The notes under the pieces are model-generated. The model was not told the origin of the DNA and ran no database searches. It worked only from the letters and a program-made list of their open reading frames with translations. DNA of 6,983 bases from Rhodoferax sp. (GTDB taxonomy: Bacteria > Pseudomonadota > Gammaproteobacteria > Burkholderiales > Burkholderiaceae_C). The stretch is from contig JAKFXU010000432.1 of the NCBI GenBank assembly GCA_021731215.1, positions 1-6,983 of the forward strand, given 5' to 3'. Positions 1 to 6,404 of the stretch are shown here, piece after piece. The first letter of the stretch is position 1. Every line of letters begins with the position of its first letter. A program made the translations under genes and the position numbers.

Positions 1-2
1 AG

Positions 3-1400
3 ATCATCGAAGCCGTGCAGGCCGCTCTGGACCGGCGTTTTGACGAGGCCCTGAAGCTGGAGCGCGAGCTGTTCCTGCAGTGCATTGACAGCCCGCAGCG
101 CGCCGGCCTGATCCACGCCTTCTTTGCCGAACGTGAGGTCGTCAAGGCCCCCGAGACGCGCCACGCCAGGCCGCGCGCCATTGAGCGCGTGGGCGTGGTT
201 GGCGGCGGCACCATGGGCGCCGGCATTGCCGTGGCCGTGCTGGATGCCGGCTTGAGCGTCACGATGGTGGAACGCGACGAGGCCGCCCTTGCCCGTGGCC
301 GCGCCAACGTCGAAAAAGTGTATGACGGCCTCATCGCCAAGGGCCGCATGACGGCCGAAGCCAGGGCCGCCGTGCTGGCCCGCCTCGAAGGCAGCACCAG
401 GTACGACGCGCTGGCCCAGGCGGACCTGGTGATCGAGGCCGTATTCGAGGAAATGGGCGTCAAGAAAGCCGTGTTCGCCGAGTTGGACCGCGTGTGCAAG
501 CCCGGCGCCGTGCTGGCGACCAACACCTCGTACCTGGACATTGATGAAATTGCAGCCAGCGTGTCGCGCCCGCAGGACGTGGTGGGCCTGCACTTCTTCT
601 CGCCGGCCAACATCATGAAGCTGCTGGAGATCGTGGTGCCAGCCCAGGTCAGCGCCGATGTGGTGGCCACCGCTTTTGAGCTGGCCAAAAAGCTCAGGAA
701 GGTGCCCGTGCGCGCCGGCGTGTGCGACGGCTTCATCGGCAACCGCGTGCTGGCCGTGTACCGCGCTGCCGCCGACCACATGATGGAAGACGGCGCCTCG
801 CCCTACCAGATCGACCAGGCGGTGCGTGAGTTCGGCTACCCCATGGGCCCGTTCCAGGTGGCTGACCTGGCTGGCGGCGACATCGGCTGGGCCACGCGCA
901 AGCGCCGTGCCGCCACGCGCGACCCCAAGGCGCGCTATGTGCAGATTGCCGATCGCCTCTGCGAGCGCGGCTGGTTCGGCCAGAAAACCGGCCGCGGCTA
1001 TTACCTGTACCCGCAAGGTGCCCGCACCGGCAAGCCCGACGACGAGGTGCTGGCCATCATCGACGCCGAGCGCCAGCGTGCCGGCATCACGCCCCGCAGC
1101 TTCAGCAACGAAGAAATCATGCTCCGCTACCTGGCCGCCATGGTCAACGAAGGCGCCAGGGTCGTGGCCGAGGGCATTGCCCTGCGCCCGCTGGATGTGG
1201 ACGTGACCTTCCTGTCTGGTTACGGCTTCCCGCGCCACCGCGGCGGTCCCATGAAATACGCCGACATGGTCGGCCTGCCCCGGATCCTGGCCGACATCCG
1301 CGAATTCGCAAAAGAAGACCCGCTGTTCTGGCAACCCGCGGCACTGCTGGTCAAGCTGGTTGATGAAGGCAAGACCTTCGACAGCCTCAACAAGCCCTAA
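3..1400 (+). CDS. Bifunctional enoyl-CoA hydratase / 3-hydroxyacyl-CoA dehydrogenase, C-terminal part (PimF/FadJ-like; 5' end outside window)
   Basis: Cytoplasmic beta-oxidation enzyme that oxidises (S)-3-hydroxyacyl-CoA to 3-ketoacyl-CoA with NAD+; the missing N-terminal half should be the enoyl-CoA hydratase domain. The reading frame is open to the left edge, and the first residues (LERELF...IDSPQRAG) look like the linker that follows the hydratase domain in fused proteins, so the GTG at 15 is not a real start. Numbering from that GTG: Rossmann motif GGGTMG at 63-68, acidic E86 at the end of strand 2 (NAD preference), N170-T171-S172, catalytic H193 in GLHFFSP with partner E205, and FIGNR at 240-244. 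A C-terminal dehydrogenase domain pair follows (GWFGQKTGRGYY near 319-330, then GYGFPRHRGGP near 402-412). Full family members are about 700 residues; 465 codons are visible. The thiolase starts 24 bases later, consistent with one operon. The family is certain; the chain length and dicarboxyl preference are inferred from neighbours. Confidence 0.93.
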   Translation: MIEAVQAALDRRFDEALKLERELFLQCIDSPQRAGLIHAFFAEREVVKAPETRHARPRAIERVGVVGGGTMGAGIAVAVLDAGLSVTMVERDEAALARGRANVEKVYDGLIAKGRMTAEARAAVLARLEGSTRYDALAQADLVIEAVFEEMGVKKAVFAELDRVCKPGAVLATNTSYLDIDEIAASVSRPQDVVGLHFFSPANIMKLLEIVVPAQVSADVVATAFELAKKLRKVPVRAGVCDGFIGNRVLAVYRAAADHMMEDGASPYQIDQAVREFGYPMGPFQVADLAGGDIGWATRKRRAATRDPKARYVQIADRLCERGWFGQKTGRGYYLYPQGARTGKPDDEVLAIIDAERQRAGITPRSFSNEEIMLRYLAAMVNEGARVVAEGIALRPLDVDVTFLSGYGFPRHRGGPMKYADMVGLPRILADIREFAKEDPLFWQPAALLVKLVDEGKTFDSLNKP

Positions 1401-1424
1401 TCCGCATCCTCTGGAGACTACACC

Positions 1425-2606
1425 ATGCGTGAAGCCGTCATCGTATCCACCGCCCGCACACCCCTGACCAAGTCCCACCGGGGCGAATTCAACATCGTCC
1501 CCGGCGCGACCCTGGCCTCGTTTGCGGTCAGGGCCGCCGTCGAGCGCGCCGGCATCGACCCCGGCCTGATTGAGGACGCCATCCTCGGCTGCGGCTACCC
1601 GGAAGGCCGCACCGGGCGCAACGTGGCGCGCCAGAGCATCATCCGCGCCGGCCTGCCCATCAGCATCGCCGGCACCACGGTCAACCGCTTCTGCGCCTCC
1701 GGCCTGCAAGCCGTGGCCATAGCCACCGGGCGCATCATTGTGGACGGCGCCCCGGCCATGATCGCCGGCGGTGTGGAAAGCATCTCCGGCATCCGCAGCC
1801 GAGAAGACGGCGACAGCGGCATCGACCCCTGGATCAACGAGCACAAGCCGGCGCTGTACATGGCGATGATCGAGACCGCCGACATCGTGGCCCGGCGCTA
1901 TGGCATCAGCCGCGAAGCGCAGGACCGCTTCTCGGTCGAGAGCCAGCGCAAGACCGCCCAGGCGCAGGCGGGCGGCCGCTACAAGGACGAAATCATCTCC
2001 GTGACCACCACCATGGCAGTCACCCACAAGGAGACCAGGGAAGTGACCCAGCAGGAAGTGACCATCGACCACGACACCTGCAACCGCGCCGGCACCAGCT
2101 ACGAGTCTCTGGCCAAGCTGGAGCCGGTGCGCGGCGCCGGCCAGTTCATCACGGCCGGCAACGCCTCACAGTTGTCCGACGGCGCCTCGGCCTGCGTGCT
2201 GATGGAAGCAAGGCAAGCCGAGCGTCTGGGCCTGCAGCCCCTGGGCGCCTTGCGCGGCATGGCCGTGGCCGGCTGCGAGCCCGATGAAATGGGCATCGGC
2301 CCCGTGTTCGCGGTGCCCAAGCTGTTGGCCCGCCATGGCTTGAGCGTCGACGATATCGACCTGTGGGAACTCAACGAAGCCTTTGCCTCGCAGGCTATCT
2401 ACTGCCAGCAAACGCTGGGCATCCCCGACGAACGCCTGAACGTCAACGGCGGCGCCATCTCGATCGGCCACCCGTTTGGCATGACCGGCGCGCGCCTGGT
2501 CGGCCACGTGCTGCTGGAAGGCCGTCGCCGCAAAGCGAAATACGCCGTGGTGACCATGTGCATTGCCGGTGGCATGGGTGCCGCCGGACTGTTTGAAATT
2601 TTCTAA
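1425..2606 (+). CDS. Acetyl-CoA acyltransferase (thiolase, PimB-like)
   Basis: Thiolase of 393 residues, the usual length. In a degradative operon it would cleave 3-ketoacyl-CoA with free CoA to acetyl-CoA and a shortened acyl-CoA. The nucleophilic cysteine is C90 in the NRFCASG motif; NEAF at 317-320, H349 in the GHP motif and the second catalytic cysteine C379 ([12 protein letters not shown] region) are all present, so the active site is intact. The N-terminus [12 protein letters not shown] is the classic thiolase opening. The ATG at 1425 has a Shine-Dalgarno TGGAGA at 1412-1417, 7 bases upstream. It lies 24 bases after the hydroxyacyl-CoA dehydrogenase and 19 bases before the acyl-CoA dehydrogenase. 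Its place between a PimF-like gene and a PimCD-like pair suggests the PimB role. Biosynthetic condensation cannot be excluded from sequence alone. Confidence 0.95.
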   Translation: MREAVIVSTARTPLTKSHRGEFNIVPGATLASFAVRAAVERAGIDPGLIEDAILGCGYPEGRTGRNVARQSIIRAGLPISIAGTTVNRFCASGLQAVAIATGRIIVDGAPAMIAGGVESISGIRSREDGDSGIDPWINEHKPALYMAMIETADIVARRYGISREAQDRFSVESQRKTAQAQAGGRYKDEIISVTTTMAVTHKETREVTQQEVTIDHDTCNRAGTSYESLAKLEPVRGAGQFITAGNASQLSDGASACVLMEARQAERLGLQPLGALRGMAVAGCEPDEMGIGPVFAVPKLLARHGLSVDDIDLWELNEAFASQAIYCQQTLGIPDERLNVNGGAISIGHPFGMTGARLVGHVLLEGRRRKAKYAVVTMCIAGGMGAAGLFEIF

Positions 2607-2625
2607 AAGAGACTGAGGAACCCCT

Positions 2626-3822
2626 ATGGACCTGAGCTTTAGCCCCGAAGAAGAGGCGTTCCGTGCCGAAGTGCAAGGCTTTCTGGCCGAGCAGGTACCT
2701 GCTCGTCTGACCACCAAGGTGCGCGAAGGCAAGCACCTGGGCAAGGCCGACCTGGAACAGTGGCACGCCCTGCTCAACGCGCAAGGCTGGCTGGCCAACC
2801 ACTGGCCCGAACAATACGGCGGCCCGGGCTGGAGCGCGGTGCAGAAGTTCATCTTCGAGCACGAATGCGCGCTGGCTCACACGCCACGCACGATCCCCTT
2901 TGGCGTCAACATGCTGGGCCCGGTGCTGATCAAGTATGGCAACGAAGCCCAGAAGGGCTACTGGCTGCCGCGCATCCTCAGCGGTGCCGACTGGTGGTGC
3001 CAGGGCTACTCCGAACCCGGCGCCGGCTCCGACCTGGCCTCGGTCAAGACCACGGCCGTGCGCCAGGGCGAGCACTACATCGTCAACGGCCAGAAGACCT
3101 GGACCACGCTGGGCCAGCACGCCAACATGATCTTCTGCCTGGTGCGCACCAACCGCGAAGCCAAGCAGCAGGAAGGCATCAGCTTCCTGCTGATCGACAT
3201 GAACGCGCCGGGGGTGCAAGTGCGCCCCATCATCACGCTGGACGGCGAGCACGAGGTCAACGAGGTCTTCTTCACCGACGTGAAGGTGCCGGTCGAGAAT
3301 CTGGTGGGGGAGGAAAACCGGGGCTGGACCTGCGCCAAGTACCTGCTGACTTACGAGCGCACCAACATCGCGGGCGTGGGCTTCTCGGTGGCCGCGCTGG
3401 AGCGCCTGAAACTCATCGCCTCGCGTGTCATGAAGTACGGCAAACCGCTGGCGCAGGACGCGCTGTTCGCGGCCCGTCTGGCCAGGGTCGAGATTGACCT
3501 GGAAAACATGAAGACCACCAACGCCCGCGTGATTGCCGCCGTGGCCGGTGGTGGCGTGCCGGGGGCGGAGAGCTCCATGCTCAAGATCCGGGGCACCGAG
3601 ATCCGCCAGGAACTCAACGCCCTGACCCGTCGCGCCATGGGCCCCTACGCACTGCCTTTCATCGAAGAGGCGCGGCAAGAGGGCTACAGCGGCGATGACG
3701 TCGGCCCGCAGGAGGCATCCTACGCCGCTGCCCAATATTTCAACAACCGCAAGCTGTCGATTTTCGGTGGCTCCAACGAAATCCAGAAGAACATCATCTC
3801 CAAGATGATCCTGGGTTTGTGA
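2626..3822 (+). CDS. pimC: Acyl-CoA dehydrogenase, large (catalytic) subunit, pimeloyl-CoA dehydrogenase type
   Basis: FAD-dependent acyl-CoA dehydrogenase of 398 residues that forms the trans-2,3 double bond of an acyl-CoA and passes electrons to ETF. The N-terminal helical domain starts MDLSFSPEEE. The middle beta domain carries YSEPGAGSD at 128-136 and GQKTWTT at 155-161, which contact flavin and substrate. The C-terminal helical domain has YERTNIAG at 243-250. Glu244 in that helix is the probable catalytic base, because the usual catalytic Glu of MCAD-type enzymes (YEGTSQIQ) is replaced by Gly381 in FGGSNEIQ. The usual intersubunit FAD motif RxxFG is degraded (YGK at 271-273, no Arg three residues before) and no QxxGGxG motif is seen. 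The next gene has these, which argues for a mixed large/small subunit enzyme like PimCD or the mycobacterial FadE pairs. Start ATG has GAGGAA at 2615-2620. The pimelate or other dicarboxyl-CoA substrate is an inference from gene order. Confidence 0.9.
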   Translation: MDLSFSPEEEAFRAEVQGFLAEQVPARLTTKVREGKHLGKADLEQWHALLNAQGWLANHWPEQYGGPGWSAVQKFIFEHECALAHTPRTIPFGVNMLGPVLIKYGNEAQKGYWLPRILSGADWWCQGYSEPGAGSDLASVKTTAVRQGEHYIVNGQKTWTTLGQHANMIFCLVRTNREAKQQEGISFLLIDMNAPGVQVRPIITLDGEHEVNEVFFTDVKVPVENLVGEENRGWTCAKYLLTYERTNIAGVGFSVAALERLKLIASRVMKYGKPLAQDALFAARLARVEIDLENMKTTNARVIAAVAGGGVPGAESSMLKIRGTEIRQELNALTRRAMGPYALPFIEEARQEGYSGDDVGPQEASYAAAQYFNNRKLSIFGGSNEIQKNIISKMILGL

Positions 3823-3838
3823 GGACAAGGACGACACC

Positions 3839-4972
3839 ATGAACTTCACCCCCACCGAAGACCGCCGCATGCTGAGCGACTCGCTCGACCGCTACGTGGC
3901 CGAGCAGTACAGCATCGAAACCCGCCACGCCATCACCCGATCCGGCAAGGGCCACAGCCCGCAACAATGGGCGCAGTTCGCCGAACTGGGCGTGATCGGC
4001 GCCCTGTTCACCGAAGCCCAGGGCGGCTTTGGCGGCACCGGCTTTGACATCGCCGTGGTGTTTGAGTCGCTGGGCCGTGGCCTGGTGGTCGAGCCCTTCC
4101 TGGCCAGCGCCGTGCTGGCCGGCAGTGCCCTGGCCCGTGCCGGCAACCAAACCCAGCTGTCGCTGCTGGGCGGCATCATCGACGGCAGCACCATCGCCAC
4201 CCTGGCCCACGAAGAAGCCGACTCGCGCTACGAACTCAAGCGCGTGGCCACCCGTGCCAGCCGCGACGGCGACAGCTATGTGATCGACGGCGCCAAGGCC
4301 GTGGTGGCCCTGGCTGACCAGGCGCAGACCCTGATCGTGTCGGCCCGCAGCAGCGGCGACCTGGCCAGTGAGGACGGCATCTCGCTGTTCGTCGTGCCCG
4401 CCAGCACGGCCGGCGTGAGTGTGCGCGCCTACCCCAACATCGACGGCAGCCGTGCCGGCGAAGTGCGCTTCAGCCAAGTGCGCGTGCCGGCCTCGGCCCT
4501 GCTGGGCGCCGAAGGCCAGGGCCTGGCCACGCTGGAATACGCCGTGGGCCGTGGCATCCTGGCGCTCAGCGCCGAAGCCCTGGGCGCGATGGAAGTGACC
4601 AAGAAGTTCACCATCGAATACCTGCAGACCCGCAAGCAATTCGGCAAGCTGATCGGCAGCTTCCAGGCCTTGCAACACCGCATGGCCGATGTGCTGCTGG
4701 AGATCGAACAGGCCCGCTCGGCCGTCATCAACGCCGCCGCCGCGCTGGACGGCGACCGCCTCACCCGCGAGCGCGCCCTGTCGGCCGCCAAGTACAGCGT
4801 GGGCCGCATCGGCACGCTGGTGGCCGAAGAGTGCATCCAACTGCACGGCGGCATCGGCATGACCTGGGAACTGCCCATGCCCCACTACGCCAAGCGCCTG
4901 GTCATGATCGACCACCAGCTCGGGGACGAAGACCACCACCTGGCGCGTTTTATCGCGCTGGGACAAGCCTGA
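3839..4972 (+). CDS. pimD: Acyl-CoA dehydrogenase, small subunit, pimeloyl-CoA dehydrogenase type
   Basis: Second acyl-CoA dehydrogenase-fold protein, 377 residues, 16 bases after the large subunit, with AAGGA at 3827-3831 before the ATG. The C-terminal half is well conserved: TRKQFGKLIGSFQ at 264-276 and QLHGGIGMTWE at 334-344, the motifs that in homomeric enzymes contact the FAD of the neighbouring subunit. The N-terminal half is degenerate. The T/S-EPxAGSD motif is replaced by LAHEEADSR near 122-130, and the K-x-W-I/T-T motif by AKAVVALAD at 152-160. The helix position of the large subunit's Glu244 is Gly237 here (VGRGI), and no YEGT-type loop follows the GGIG motif. It therefore probably has no independent catalytic site and completes the FAD site of the upstream protein. 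Known two-subunit acyl-CoA dehydrogenases show this kind of division. The family is certain; the obligate partnership is inferred. Confidence 0.88.
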   Translation: MNFTPTEDRRMLSDSLDRYVAEQYSIETRHAITRSGKGHSPQQWAQFAELGVIGALFTEAQGGFGGTGFDIAVVFESLGRGLVVEPFLASAVLAGSALARAGNQTQLSLLGGIIDGSTIATLAHEEADSRYELKRVATRASRDGDSYVIDGAKAVVALADQAQTLIVSARSSGDLASEDGISLFVVPASTAGVSVRAYPNIDGSRAGEVRFSQVRVPASALLGAEGQGLATLEYAVGRGILALSAEALGAMEVTKKFTIEYLQTRKQFGKLIGSFQALQHRMADVLLEIEQARSAVINAAAALDGDRLTRERALSAAKYSVGRIGTLVAEECIQLHGGIGMTWELPMPHYAKRLVMIDHQLGDEDHHLARFIALGQA

Positions 4973-4976
4973 CGCC

Positions 4977-5150
4977 GTGAGCGAGGCTTTGCTGACCGGC
5001 GTGGAGGGCGTGTTCTGCTCGGGCGGTGACTTGCGCCAGTTGGCGCCCCCGACTTTGCCGCTTTGCGGGCGGGATCAAAAACACCGGCACCCTAAGCCCG
5101 TACGGTTCAAGACTCCGAAAATTTTGAAAATGGATTGGCAATCGCAATGA
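4977..5150 (+). pseudogene. Remnant of an enoyl-CoA hydratase gene (PimE position)
   Basis: A 57-codon frame from GTG 4977 to TGA 5148-5150. Codons 4989-5045 read LLTGVEGVFCSGGDLRQLA, the unmistakable crotonase-fold segment in which FCSGGDL forms the CoA/oxyanion-hole loop. A complete hydratase has about 260 residues. Here only about 20-25 crotonase-like residues survive; about 45 residues that should precede them and about 190 that should follow are missing. The frame after 5046 (PPTLPLCGRDQ...) has no resemblance to the family. The GTG four bases after the pimD-like stop, followed by SEALL, may be the original start fused to LLTG by an internal deletion; that is a guess. In the R. palustris pim operon a free-standing hydratase gene follows pimD, so the position fits pimE. 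The hydratase domain of the fused gene at the left edge could cover the lost activity. The fragment cannot fold as a hydratase. Confidence 0.75.
5073..5146 (+). other. AT-rich gap upstream of the CoA-transferase; no convincing promoter
   Basis: Base composition drops sharply: positions 5101-5150 have 19 G/C of 50 (38%), in a window otherwise strongly GC-rich. The stretch contains GAAAATTTTGAAAAT at 5117-5131. TTGAAA at 5124-5129 resembles a -35 hexamer, but no acceptable -10 hexamer lies 16-18 bases downstream ahead of the start codon. It may be the old upstream region of the CoA-transferase, joined to the hydratase scar by a deletion, and may hold a regulatory site. I see no defined operator, and no terminator hairpin between the small dehydrogenase subunit and the CoA-transferase. 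Confidence 0.3.
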
Positions 5151-6355
5151 CAGCTATGAATCCCGCGCTCCCGCTCTCGGGCATCCGCGTTCTGGACCTG
5201 TCCCGCGTGCTGGCCGGCCCCATGTGCGGCATGGTGCTGGGCGACTTTGGCGCAGAGGTCATCAAGGTCGAGCACCCGGGCCGCGGCGACGACACGCGCG
5301 ACTGGGGCCTGCGCGTGGGCAAGACCGAAACCGCCTACTTCAACAGCATGAACCGCAACAAGCGCTCCATCACGCTGGACCTGCAAAAGCCCGAGGCGGT
5401 GCAGATCGTGCTGGCGCTGGCCAAACAGTGCGATGTGGTGATCCAGAACTTCAAGTTTGGCGGCGCCGAGAAAATGGGTCTGGGTTACGAGCAGATCAAG
5501 GCGGTGCGGCCTGACATCATCTACTGCTCGATCTCGGGCTACGACCGCAGCGGGCCGGAGGCCGGGCGCCCTGGTTACGACCTCGTGGTGCAGGGCGAGA
5601 CCGGCCTGATGGCGCTCAACGGCGAAGCCGATCAGCCGCCGCTGAAGTTCGGTGTGGCGGCGGTGGACATGTTCACCGGCATGTATTCGGCCCAGGCCAT
5701 TCTGGCGGCGCTGTTCGACCGCCAGAAGACCGGGCGCGGGCACCATGTCGAGATGGCGCTGTTCGACTGCGGCCTCATGATCACGGCCTATTACGGCCTG
5801 GAAGCGATGCTGATGCAGAAGGACCCGCCGCGCTACGGCAATGCCCATCCGTCGATCGTGCCCTATGGCGTGTTCGATGCCGAAGACGGCCCGGTGGTCA
5901 TCACGGTAGGCAATAACGCGCAGTTCGAGCGCTTTTGCCGCGAGGTGATCGAGCGCCCCGACCTCGCCGATGACGCGCGCTTCAAGACCAACCTGGGGCG
6001 CGGCGCCAACCGCGAGGCGCTGGTGCCCGAGATCCTGCGCGAGCTGCGCCGCCGTTCGCGCCAGTTGCTGCTGCAACGCCTGGCGGCAGCCGGCATCCCC
6101 TGCGGCGAGGTGCTGGGCCTGTACGAAGCCCTCACCTCGGAGCGCGCCGTGCGCGGCGGACTGGTGACCGTGCAGCCGCATGCTGTGGCGGGCAGCACGC
6201 ATGTGCTGGCGCCCCCTTACCGGCTGGACGGCGAGCGCCTGCCGGTGCGCCGCGCGCCACCCGAGTTGAGTGAAGGCACGCGCGAAGTTCTGTCGGGCCT
6301 GCTGGGCCTGGGCGAAGACCGCCTGGCCGAACTCAAGGCACGTGGCGTGCTCTGA
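5147..6355 (+). CDS. Family III (CaiB/BaiF) CoA-transferase, SUGCT-like
   Basis: Cytoplasmic CoA-transferase of 402 residues, a normal length for the family. These enzymes move CoA between carboxylic acids through an acyl-aspartate intermediate. Numbering from ATG 5147: VLDLSRVLAGP at 15-25, DFGAEVIKVE at 33-42, GDDTRDWG at 47-54, NRNKRSITLDL at 69-79, the catalytic Asp in PGYD as D145 followed by GETGLM, and NAHPSIVPYGVF at 232-243. The GDDTR, NRNKRSI, HPSIVPY and VGNNAQF signatures resemble succinyl-CoA:glutarate CoA-transferase (SUGCT), so a dicarboxylate acceptor with succinyl-CoA as donor is a reasonable inference. Start choice is uncertain: TTG 5135, ATG 5147 and ATG 5156 are in frame and none has a strong Shine-Dalgarno. 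ATG 5147 has GGA 12 bases upstream and overlaps the stop of the hydratase remnant as ATGA; ATG 5156 (MNPALPLSG) is equally typical of relatives. It is 49 bases from the next gene. Confidence 0.9.
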   Translation: MTAMNPALPLSGIRVLDLSRVLAGPMCGMVLGDFGAEVIKVEHPGRGDDTRDWGLRVGKTETAYFNSMNRNKRSITLDLQKPEAVQIVLALAKQCDVVIQNFKFGGAEKMGLGYEQIKAVRPDIIYCSISGYDRSGPEAGRPGYDLVVQGETGLMALNGEADQPPLKFGVAAVDMFTGMYSAQAILAALFDRQKTGRGHHVEMALFDCGLMITAYYGLEAMLMQKDPPRYGNAHPSIVPYGVFDAEDGPVVITVGNNAQFERFCREVIERPDLADDARFKTNLGRGANREALVPEILRELRRRSRQLLLQRLAAAGIPCGEVLGLYEALTSERAVRGGLVTVQPHAVAGSTHVLAPPYRLDGERLPVRRAPPELSEGTREVLSGLLGLGEDRLAELKARGVL

Positions 6356-6395
6356 CGCCGCTGCCGCCTTCCATTTTTATCATTGAACCTACCCT

Positions 6396-6400
6396 GGAGA
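6396..6400 (+). promoter_or_regulatory. Ribosome binding site of the Bug receptor gene
   Basis: GGAGA lies 4 bases before ATG 6405, and the sequence can be read as GGAGAAG. It fixes the start of the receptor gene, which is then followed directly by a good signal peptide. The preceding leader (6356-6395) is relatively T-rich (CCATTTTTATCATTG) but shows no clear -35/-10 pair, so co-transcription with the CoA-transferase is the simplest reading. Confidence 0.7.
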
Positions 6401-6404
6401 AGAC

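Noticed and set aside
15..17. GTG at 15 as the start of the first gene
   Set aside because: The frame is open to the left edge and the residues on both sides belong to the linker of a fused hydratase/dehydrogenase. No Shine-Dalgarno precedes it.
2443..3870. Long open frame of 475 codons on the minus strand opposite the large dehydrogenase subunit
   Set aside because: Its translation is low-complexity (His, Ala, Gly, Arg rich) with no recognisable family. It mirrors the GC-rich third positions of a clearly conserved + strand gene. The same applies to the minus-strand frames at 3794-4966 and 5075-6202.
5046..5147. C-terminal hydratase sequence in other frames after the remnant
   Set aside because: Both other + strand frames were read; they end at TAA near 5094 or at TGA near 5127, without any crotonase motif.
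6338..6378. Possible terminator after the CoA-transferase: GCACG-TGG-CGTGC hairpin at 6338-6350, an overlapping GGCGT/ACGCC pair (6344-6359), and a T run at 6374-6378
   Set aside because: The stems are only 5 bp, lie partly inside the gene, and end 14 or more bases before the T run, so this is not a normal intrinsic terminator.
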